From Desulfobacula sp. (GTDB taxonomy: Bacteria > Desulfobacterota > Desulfobacteria > Desulfobacterales > Desulfobacteraceae): DNA of 12,418 nt. Within the stretch, counting starts at the first letter, position 1; each line of letters begins with the position of its first letter. The translations under genes and the position numbers were made by a program. Shown piece by piece: positions 7,338 to 12,418 of the stretch. The notes under the pieces are model-generated. The model saw only the letters and a list, made by a program, of their open reading frames with translations, was not told the origin of the DNA and made no database searches. The stretch lies in assembly GCF_021107415.1 (NCBI RefSeq), contig NZ_JAIOSW010000009.1:1-12418 (forward strand), in the 5' to 3' direction.

Positions 7338-8138
7338 ATGAATAGAATAAAAAAGAAATTTGATGAATTAAAAGAAAAAAAAGAAAAAGCTCTGGTCGGC
7401 TTTCTTACCGCAGGAGATCCTGATTTTTCAAAATCTTTAGCCATTATCACAAAGATGTGTGACGCCGGACTCGATGTGTTGGAACTTGGCATTCCATTTT
7501 CCGATCCCACAGCAGATGGCCCTGTCATTCAAAGGTCTTCTGCAAGATCCCTTGCAAATGGAATCCATATATCAAAAATACTGAAGATGACAAAAAAACT
7601 TAGAAAAACAAGTGACATTCCCATTATTTTATTTACATATTATAATCCTGTTTTAGCCTTTGGTATTGAAAAATTTTACAAAGAAGCCAAAAAGGCAGGG
7701 GCAGACGGTACACTTGTAGTGGATCTGCCTTTGGAAGAATCAAACGAAATGACAAAATTCTGGGAAAATGATAATTTTTCTTTAATCCGTTTGTTAGCAC
7801 CCACAACGCCAAAAGAGCGTATGGAAAAAATTTTAAAAACTGCTGCTTCCGGATTCATATATCTTGTTTCAAAAACAGGAGTTACAGGAAGCGATGGCAT
7901 TGATGCTTCAGAGGTTTTAAAACAAATGAAGATGATACGTTTAGTTTCTAATCTTCCGGTATGCGTGGGATTTGGAATTTCCACATCCAATGATGTATCC
8001 CGGATAGCATCCTTTGCAGACGGCGTTGTCATTGGAAGTGCCTTTGAAAGACTAATAGAAAACAATATGAACAATCCCGAACTTCCATCAATCATTGCTG
8101 AAAAAGTGAAAGAATACAAAAAAGCCACTATTGTTTAA
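7338..8138 (+). CDS. trpA: Tryptophan synthase alpha chain
   Basis: TrpA cleaves indole-3-glycerol phosphate to indole and glyceraldehyde 3-phosphate and passes indole to TrpB. The 266-residue barrel has the catalytic pair Glu49 (VLELGIPFSDP) and Asp60 (TADGP) at the same numbers as in Salmonella. It also shows GFLTAGDP (21-28), LVVDLPLEE, IYLVSKTGVTG and VGFGIS in the phosphate-binding part, and VVIGSAF. The frame is open back to 7278 inside trpB, but AAGGA at 7326-7330 and the family N-terminus place the start at 7338. This is the last gene of the operon. No strong terminator follows; a weak candidate lies at 8259-8302. Confidence 0.96.
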   Translation: MNRIKKKFDELKEKKEKALVGFLTAGDPDFSKSLAIITKMCDAGLDVLELGIPFSDPTADGPVIQRSSARSLANGIHISKILKMTKKLRKTSDIPIILFTYYNPVLAFGIEKFYKEAKKAGADGTLVVDLPLEESNEMTKFWENDNFSLIRLLAPTTPKERMEKILKTAASGFIYLVSKTGVTGSDGIDASEVLKQMKMIRLVSNLPVCVGFGISTSNDVSRIASFADGVVIGSAFERLIENNMNNPELPSIIAEKVKEYKKATIV

Positions 8139-8148
8139 AAAAGGTGGC
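8118..8148 (-). terminator. Weak candidate terminator for the minus-strand genes
   Basis: On the minus strand GCCAC (8148-8144) can pair with GTGGC (8128-8124) across a 15-nt loop, and six T residues follow (8123-8118). The stem is only 5 bp, so the call is tentative. It overlaps the end of trpA and would stop transcription arriving from the EamA gene. Confidence 0.3.
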
Positions 8149-8281
8149 ATTGTTCTCGGCGTCTGTTGAAGCGCTTGGTTCTGCCTTGGCGTCAGCACAT
8201 TGACCTTACATAACGCTTGCCAATGAACTGGAACCTGATTCACCATTTGCTGTTCATTATCAGTGGCTCAATAGTGTCTGA
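8144..8281 (+). other. Unexplained protein-like remnant between trpA and the EamA gene
   Basis: Read from GTG at 8144, 46 codons run to a stop at 8279-8281, interrupted by one in-frame TGA at 8201-8203. The two halves (ALFSASVEALGSALASAH before it, TLANELEPDSPFAVHYQWL after it) look more protein-like than random AT-rich spacer, and the codons are more GC-rich than in trpA. I do not recognise the family. A decayed gene or transposase fragment is possible, and so is chance. Downstream, ATCAG (8259-8263) can pair with CTGAT (8290-8294), followed by a T-run to 8302, a weak possible terminator for the trp operon. Confidence 0.22.
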
Positions 8282-8309
8282 CTGAAAACCTGATTTTTTT
8301 TTAAGGGGA

Positions 8310-9194
8310 TCAAAAAGAAGAAAGCCGTGGTTTGCTCAAAGCTAAAAAATTGCCTCCAATAACAAGTAACAAGCCCAGAACTGCAGAAAAGTTCCAGGAA
8401 TACCCTTCAAAGAATGAGGAAAGAATCAATGCCACCACCGGAACCACCATAATGGTATAAGATGCCTTATCTGCTCCTATAGAGCCGATAAGGGTCAGAT
8501 AACTTCCAAAGGCGATGATGGATCCGAAAACGGACAAATAAAATAGAGAACCAATATAAGGCATAGAGACTGTAAAGGAAAACTCTTTGCCTAAAAATAG
8601 GGCTATCACTGCCAGCAGAATGGTTCCATATCCCATTCCAAATGCATTTGCCTGGATTACCGGAATTTTGTTTTTGGTATTCCTGGCCGAGGTAATATTA
8701 CCCAATGAGGCAAGAAAAACACTTATAAATCCGATAAAAAGCCCAAAGACGCCTTTGTCGGACAGATCAAAGGATTCTATTTCAGGCATAAAAATCATGA
8801 CAATACCAATGATACCAAAGCCTGCCCCGGTCATCATTTTTTTCTCTACTGCTGCACCAAGGAAGATAGATCCATTGGCAATGTTCATAAACACAATTGA
8901 AGAAAATAAAACCGCCACAAGGCCGCTTGTCAGGTATAATTCCGCCACATAGACAAGCCAGTAATTAACAGAGAACAGCAAGGTTCCCAGAAGGGCCATG
9001 AACAAATGTTCCTTTAAAGAAAACTTCAACTTAAGCCCTTTCACATAACAAAAAAGCATCAAGAGTGATGCTGCAAGTCCAAACCTGTAAATAACGGATA
9101 CCATAGGATCCACAGAGCCCAGCTGATATTTAATGGCAAGCCAGGTTGATCCCCAGACTAAAACGGTTATGATATAGAGTATGATATTTCTCAT
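8310..9194 (-). CDS. EamA-family (DMT superfamily) permease, probable exporter
   Basis: This 294-residue inner-membrane protein belongs to the drug/metabolite transporter superfamily. Ten hydrophobic segments are visible, roughly at residues 4-20, 32-50, 63-84, 89-113, 121-137, 148-168, 180-201, 213-235, 246-262 and 269-286. They form the two five-helix EamA repeats. The N-terminal VWGSTWLAIK signature is typical. Family members export amino acids, amines or other small metabolites; the substrate here is unknown. The gene lies 65 bp downstream of a decayed decarboxylase in the same direction, so the pair may once have formed an operon exporting a decarboxylation product. The start codon has only a distant AAAGG upstream (about 12 nt). 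No sign of damage in the frame. Confidence 0.9.
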   Translation of the reverse strand: MRNIILYIITVLVWGSTWLAIKYQLGSVDPMVSVIYRFGLAASLLMLFCYVKGLKLKFSLKEHLFMALLGTLLFSVNYWLVYVAELYLTSGLVAVLFSSIVFMNIANGSIFLGAAVEKKMMTGAGFGIIGIVMIFMPEIESFDLSDKGVFGLFIGFISVFLASLGNITSARNTKNKIPVIQANAFGMGYGTILLAVIALFLGKEFSFTVSMPYIGSLFYLSVFGSIIAFGSYLTLIGSIGADKASYTIMVVPVVALILSSFFEGYSWNFSAVLGLLLVIGGNFLALSKPRLSSF

Positions 9195-9259
9195 TTTAGT
9201 TTCTGACCTTTAGGTTATTTTTTCTTTTTATTTATAATTCACAAAAGGTGATAAGTTTT

Positions 9260-9725
9260 CTACAACTCTGCCAGAGCCTGTGTACGAGCTTCAACAAACG
9301 CCTCCACCGAAAGTGTAACATCCTTTGCGGTTGTCGCCCAGGAGCAGACACTAATCCTGATGACAGTTTTATTATTCCAGGAAGAACCACCACACCAGCA
9401 TATCCCGTTTGATTGAATATTTCCCAGGACTGCACAGGTCAGCTCTTCATTATCGCAGGAGATCAAAACATGGTTAAAGACAACATCGTTTGATACTATA
9501 AAGCCATTCTCTTTGAGCTGTCTTGCAAATTGTTGCGCTTTTTCACATAAATTGTTAATTAAGCATTCAATTCCATATCTTCCAAAAAACTTCAAAAGGA
9601 TATACAAGCCGTTGGTTGACAGTCTCCATATAGTCATATGCATATGATTTGACCTGCTCAAACAACGCTTTGCTTTCGATCTGGGAGCGGATAATCCCAT
9701 TTAAGTTTATATTATTGTCTGACAT
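9260..9725 (-). pseudogene. Pyridoxal-dependent decarboxylase, internal-deletion pseudogene
   Basis: Two parts of a group II PLP-dependent decarboxylase lie in different frames. The first 43 codons from the ATG at 9725 encode a family-like N-terminus (LFEQVKSYAYDYMETVNQR). From about 9595 a second frame encodes some 111 residues of the family's C-terminus, from LKFFGRYGIECL through NDVVFNHVLISC, ICWCGG and RISVCSWATT, ending at the stop 9260-9262. Normal members are about 450-500 residues, so roughly 300 residues, including the catalytic PLP lysine, are gone and the join is out of frame near 9596. No active enzyme can result. It points away from the MocR-type regulator and toward the EamA gene. 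The family call is strong; the substrate (aromatic amino acid, glutamate or other) is unknown. Confidence 0.82.
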
Positions 9726-9841
9726 TGTTTAGATTCCTCTACATATCCATCTTTATATTGATTTTTTCTAAAGTATATATTAAAAAAGTCACAATAACAG
9801 ATACAGAATCCTACAAAAATAGCCATAACAGAAAAAAAATT

Positions 9842-11272
9842 ATGACCTCCTCAATAAACTTCAGATATGTAGCCCTTGCAGATGAAATCCAGGACAACAT
9901 TTTAAAAGGTATATTTACACCGGGTGAAAAACTACCCTCCTTAAGAAAGCTCCATAATCAGTTAGGTCTCAGCGTCTCCACTGTTCACCAGGCTTACATA
10001 GAACTTGAAAAAAGAGGAAGAGTTGAAGCAAAAGAAAAATCAGGGTTCTATGTCAAAGCACTCAATAAAAACCCTTTGTGCAACCCAGTCCCTGAAAAAG
10101 TTGTTACCAAACCCTGCCGGGTTGTGGTCAATGATCTTGCAGAAACGATTATCTCAGATCTTCAACGTGATGATATCCTTCAATTGGGAGCAGCTATCCC
10201 TTCCAGAGAGCTGATGCCATTAAAACAATTGTCAAGAATTATAAAATCAATGCCGGCAGATTTATTGCAGCGTCACATCTCAAACTATGATTTGTGCACT
10301 GGAAATTTGGAGCTTAGAGAGGAACTCTCCAAAAGGATGCTGGGACTTGCCTGCTCCATCTCAACAGAGGATATTATTACAACCAATGGTTGCCTTGAAG
10401 CCGTTACGCTTTGTTTACGAGCCGTGGCAAATCCCGGGGATACGATTCTGGTGGAATCACCTGTTTTCCATTGTTTTTTACAGCTTATTGAAGATTTAAA
10501 TCTTTATGTTATTGAAATCCCGGGCTGCCCGGAAGAGGGAATTGATCCCAAAGCATTTGAAAAAACCATTGCTTCAAATAAAATTAAGGCCTGCCTGCTG
10601 GATTCTAATTTTCAAAATCCTTTGGGATCAGTCATATCAAAAGAAAATAAAGCTGCTATCATCCGCATGGCTGAAAAATACAATGTTCCTATTATTGAAG
10701 ATGATATATACGGGGATCTTTTTTTTGAAGACAAACGGCCGACCACATTTAAAAGTCTGGATAAAAAAGGCATTGTATTGTATTGCTCTTCTTTTTCCAA
10801 GGCGCTTGCTCCCGGATTAAGAACCGGTTGGACTATTCCGGGTAAATATAAAGACATAGTTATTCGAATGAAGCTCAATACTGCCATTTCAAATTCCAGT
10901 ATCAACCAGGCTGTTATTGCCAAGTTTCTAAAAACCGGGGCCTTTGACCGACATTTAAGGCAATTGAGAAATAAGCTTAAAAACCAGGCATCTGCCATTG
11001 CCATTGCCGTATCTAAATATTTTCCCGATGATACTCAGATTACATTTCCAAAGGGTGGTATGTTTATCTGGGTTGTTTTAAACAAAAAAATTGATTCCAT
11101 GAAAATTTACCAGAAAGCGTATCAAAAAAAGATATCCATCCTTCCGGGAATTATTTGCTCTTCTTCTGACCGATATAAAAACTGCCTGAGAATCAATTGC
11201 GGTGTCAAATGGAGTCAGCGCCTTGAAGACGGAATCAAAACCCTGGGACAAATTATCAAGAATCTTTTATAA
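9842..11272 (+). CDS. MocR-type transcriptional regulator (GntR wHTH plus aminotransferase-like domain)
   Basis: The 476-residue protein has an N-terminal GntR winged helix (about 7-73, with LADEIQDNILKGIFTPGEKLPSLR and STVHQAYIELEKRG). A linker follows, then a fold-type I aminotransferase-like domain (about 115-476). PLP-site residues are present: Asp287 and Tyr290 in EDDIYG, Lys320 in SSFSKALAPGLRTGW, and NFQNPLG. MocR proteins use PLP as an effector-sensing cofactor to control a neighbouring gene, usually divergent. The divergent neighbour here is a broken decarboxylase. The frame is open to 9725, but those extra 39 residues do not fit the family and would begin on top of the decarboxylase start codon. 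The ATG at 9842 begins MTSSINFRYVALADE, a normal GntR start, though no clear ribosome binding site precedes it. A dedicated aminotransferase is excluded by the DNA-binding domain. Confidence 0.88.
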   Translation: MTSSINFRYVALADEIQDNILKGIFTPGEKLPSLRKLHNQLGLSVSTVHQAYIELEKRGRVEAKEKSGFYVKALNKNPLCNPVPEKVVTKPCRVVVNDLAETIISDLQRDDILQLGAAIPSRELMPLKQLSRIIKSMPADLLQRHISNYDLCTGNLELREELSKRMLGLACSISTEDIITTNGCLEAVTLCLRAVANPGDTILVESPVFHCFLQLIEDLNLYVIEIPGCPEEGIDPKAFEKTIASNKIKACLLDSNFQNPLGSVISKENKAAIIRMAEKYNVPIIEDDIYGDLFFEDKRPTTFKSLDKKGIVLYCSSFSKALAPGLRTGWTIPGKYKDIVIRMKLNTAISNSSINQAVIAKFLKTGAFDRHLRQLRNKLKNQASAIAIAVSKYFPDDTQITFPKGGMFIWVVLNKKIDSMKIYQKAYQKKISILPGIICSSSDRYKNCLRINCGVKWSQRLEDGIKTLGQIIKNLL

Positions 11273-11620
11273 ATAAGAAGTTATACAGAACATCTCTTCC
11301 CCTGGGCCAAACTGATTGACATTTATCCTGGGACAGTTTTTCTGCAGGTAATCACCTGTTATGGGTGAAGTCTCAAAAGCAAATAAAGATGCAGATTCCA
11401 TTACATTTTTCAGAGCAAGAGGAGATTCCGGCGTTGAAAGAAGGATGCTCTCAGTTAAAATTGCAATTTGCTGCTGGTTCGTTGGAATTTTTCTTGCCTG
11501 GATATAGATTCCCTTTATAGAAGCATCTTTAAGTATCCCCCAGGCAACAAAAGACTGGATAACATAACGGGCAAACCGGCTGATGGTTTCACGGTCACCA
11601 TAATGTTCCTTTATCTCCCC
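11267..11620 (-). pseudogene. C-terminal fragment of an unrecognised conserved protein
   Basis: About 117 codons in one open frame, from GEIKEHYGDRETISRFARY to the stop at 11267-11269, read like the C-terminal part of a real protein (for example QSFVAWGILKD, KGIYIQA, ESASLFAFETSPITG). There is no start codon, ribosome binding site or N-terminus of its own. The frame begins at a junction with a helicase fragment at about 11621. I do not recognise the family. From memory, proteins of this style occur in defence or restriction-like loci beside helicases and methylases, but this is inference. It ends six bases inside the convergent MocR-type gene. Confidence 0.5.
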
Positions 11621-11621
11621 T

Positions 11622-11696
11622 GCCACCCAAACGGTGGGCTTCATCCACAATGATCAGGTCCCAACCGGCAGTGACAAGGTCCTCAAATCGTCTACT
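11622..11696 (-). pseudogene. Helicase fragment with a DEAH box
   Basis: Twenty-five codons encode SRRFEDLVTAGWDLIIVDEA followed by HRLGG. This is the Walker B/motif II region of an SNF2-type superfamily 2 helicase, with DEAH at 11634-11645. In intact relatives this segment lies in the middle of a protein of many hundred residues and DEAHRLGG continues into a conserved stretch that is absent here. Both flanks are unrelated sequence, so this is a scrap left between two deletions. It is in the same frame as the antitoxin fragment before it. Confidence 0.65.
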
Positions 11697-11912
11697 GTTA
11701 TAGTCTTCAATTTTTTCTTTCCCGGGGTAACTTTTTCTTTTTGCATAGGAACGGAATATGCCGAAAAGTTCATCTGTTTGAGATTGTCCGCTTTGTTTTA
11801 TTCTTGAAGGTTTTAATAGAATGCCATCTGGAATAGAGATGAATTCTATATGGTCCCCAATATCAATTTTATACTTGCGCCTCAGATCAACAGGGATAAT
11901 CATCTGTCCTTT
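11697..11912 (-). pseudogene. AbrB/MazE-like antitoxin, fused remnant
   Basis: The segment KGQMIIPVDLRRKYKIDIGD, then IEFISIPDGILLKPSRI, is the swapped-hairpin DNA-binding domain of AbrB/SpoVT/MazE-type antitoxins. It is followed by a tail (DELFGIFRSYAKRKS) typical of toxin-neutralising C-termini. The frame then runs on without a stop into the helicase fragment and ends at 11595. The residues before KGQ (about 11981-11913) are odd, with no good start codon and ribosome binding site in the usual place, so the N-terminus may be damaged as well. No toxin gene is adjacent. Residual DNA binding by a fusion product cannot be excluded, but a pseudogene is more likely. Confidence 0.6.
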
Positions 11913-11926
11913 CCAATAAAAAAAGC

Positions 11927-11953
11927 TTGACAAAAAGAAATTTTCTTTATACT
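11927..11953 (+). promoter_or_regulatory. Candidate plus-strand promoter
   Basis: TTGACA (11927-11932) and TATACT (11948-11953) are both near-consensus boxes, but the 15-nt spacer is short. It faces the DUF1302 gene 212 nt downstream and overlaps a minus-strand candidate. Moderate to low confidence. Confidence 0.35.
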
Positions 11954-11973
11954 GATCTATAACACTATAACAA
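11946..11973 (-). promoter_or_regulatory. Candidate promoter of the antitoxin remnant
   Basis: On the minus strand TTGTTA (11973-11968) and TATAAA (11951-11946) are separated by 16 nt. One copy of the repeated ATAACACTATA motif lies across the -35 region and spacer, and the other just upstream, where an autorepressing antitoxin would bind. It faces the AbrB-like fragment. Confidence 0.4.
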
Positions 11974-11985
11974 AATAACACTATA
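11959..11985. repeat. Tandem 11-bp direct repeats ATAACACTATA
   Basis: ATAACACTATA occurs exactly at 11959-11969 and 11975-11985, a 16-bp period. A third near copy, TAACACCATA, lies at 12038-12047. The inverted form GTGTTA at 12015-12020 extends to an 11-bp perfect inverted match (CAAAATAACAC at 11971-11981 with GTGTTATTTTG at 12015-12025). The arrangement suggests operator sites for one DNA-binding protein. Confidence 0.55.
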
Positions 11986-12030
11986 TCTTTATGTGAAAAC
12001 TACTCGTTTGGGTGGTGTTATTTTGGCCTA

Positions 12031-12048
12031 TTATGGTTAACACCATAA
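12031..12048. promoter_or_regulatory. Palindromic operator-like site
   Basis: TTATGGT (12031-12037) and ACCATAA (12042-12048) are perfect reverse complements around TAAC. In addition, GGTGTTA (12014-12020) is the reverse complement of TAACACC (12038-12044), so two palindromes are interleaved. Binding site for a dimeric regulator is likely; which regulator is unknown. Confidence 0.45.
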
Positions 12049-12165
12049 AAAGTAAAGCACATTGACTACTTGCCCATATTTAGGAATAGACACAATGTTA
12101 CTAAATATTTTTATACAAAACTTACACTTAAAACAAATAATTATATTAGGAGGAGGAATGATCAA
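12049..12165 (+). other. Leader region of the DUF1302 gene with strong ribosome binding site
   Basis: AT-rich sequence with a TTGACT (12062-12067), but no convincing -10 box at the right distance. AGGAGGAGG (12148-12156) is a very strong ribosome binding site, nine nt before the ATG at 12166. A three-codon frame (ATG ATC AAA TGA, 12158-12169) overlaps that start, but its ATG is too close to the site to be efficient. Confidence 0.5.
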
Positions 12166-12418
12166 ATGAGCTTTTTTCTAACAAAACGCAACATCTGCCA
12201 GGCAACATTTTTATTTTTAATGGCCGCAATGCACCTTTTATGGGGTGTGAGCACAACTTACGCTGTTCAACTCTACGATGACAAGGGTTATACTATTAAT
12301 TTGGACACCACGCTTTCATGGGGGGCAAAATGGCGCCTTGATGACCGTGACCCGGATTTGATCCACGTCATAAATGGTGGAAACAAAGCAGGTGCCAACG
12401 GTGATAACGGAAACCTCA
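12166..12418 (+). CDS. DUF1302-family outer-membrane protein (5' part, runs off the window)
   Basis: Only the first 84 codons are present. A signal peptide (basic TKRN, hydrophobic core at about 13-28, probable cleavage after TYA at residue 33) indicates export. The mature start (VQLYDDKGYTINLDTTLSWG, then WRLDDRDPDLI and NGDNGNL) matches the N-terminus of DUF1302 proteins. In that family a beta strand is followed by a KDRDP-type segment and an NGDDG-like segment. These are predicted outer-membrane barrels, often encoded with DUF1329 and RND/MMPL-type proteins and linked to hydrophobic compound handling; the biochemical role is unknown. Start choice: AGGAGGAGG lies nine nt before the ATG at 12166. 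The palindromes at 11959-12048 may control it. Confidence 0.75.
   Translation, partial: MSFFLTKRNICQATFLFLMAAMHLLWGVSTTYAVQLYDDKGYTINLDTTLSWGAKWRLDDRDPDLIHVINGGNKAGANGDNGNL

Noticed and set aside
9725..9841. N-terminal extension of the MocR-type regulator in the same open frame (39 extra residues).
   Set aside because: The extension is hydrophobic and then lysine-rich, unlike GntR N-termini, has no ribosome binding site, and starts on the divergent decarboxylase start codon.
11959..12048. Repeats considered as a CRISPR array or plasmid iterons.
   Set aside because: Units are only 11 bp, spacing is irregular beyond the first two, and no cas or replication gene is nearby.
12049..12090. Possible sigma-54 promoter (GCAC ... 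TTGC) before the DUF1302 gene.
   Set aside because: The GCAC and TTGC elements are nine bases apart instead of about five, and the GG of the -24 box is missing.
12158..12169. Three-codon frame MIK overlapping the start of the DUF1302 gene as ATGA.
   Set aside because: Its ATG is one base from the ribosome binding site, too close for efficient initiation; most likely chance.

Overview
The window looks like a chromosomal segment of an AT-rich, Gram-negative anaerobe, most likely a deltaproteobacterium of the Desulfobacterales (Desulfobacter/Desulfobacula type). This is an inference from the style of the proteins, the lysine-rich A/T-ending codons, the complete trp operon led by a DAHP synthase, and a DUF1302-type outer-membrane protein at the right edge. 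No ribosomal or other taxonomic marker is present, so the assignment is tentative.

Positions 1-355 hold no convincing gene. They carry two related GC-rich hairpins (REP-like) and a third, unrelated, perfect 14-bp inverted repeat. From 356 to 8138 lies one transcription unit: a promoter, a 25-residue leader peptide with four clustered Trp codons, an intrinsic terminator (attenuator), then aroF-trpE-trpG-trpD-trpC-trpF-trpB-trpA. Genes overlap by a few bases or are separated by at most 39 bp. Together they encode the first step of the shikimate pathway plus every step from chorismate to tryptophan. The DAHP synthase lacks the N-terminal regulatory domain of its Thermotoga-type relatives, so control of entry flux probably rests on the attenuator and on feedback inhibition of TrpE.

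Positions 8139-11272 are an accessory block: a short unexplained remnant, an EamA-family exporter (minus), a pyridoxal-dependent decarboxylase destroyed by a large internal deletion (minus), and a divergently transcribed MocR-type (GntR plus aminotransferase fold) regulator (plus). The regulator and exporter appear intact, whereas the enzyme between them is dead.

Positions 11267-11912 (minus) are a graveyard: an AbrB/MazE-like antitoxin fragment, a 25-residue helicase piece carrying a DEAH box, and the C-terminal part of an unrecognised conserved protein are joined end to end by deletions. The combination suggests the scar of a lost defence or restriction island. Beyond it, 11927-12048 is dense with promoter-like boxes and repeats of an ATAACACTATA motif. 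The window ends inside a DUF1302-family gene with a signal peptide and a strong ribosome binding site.
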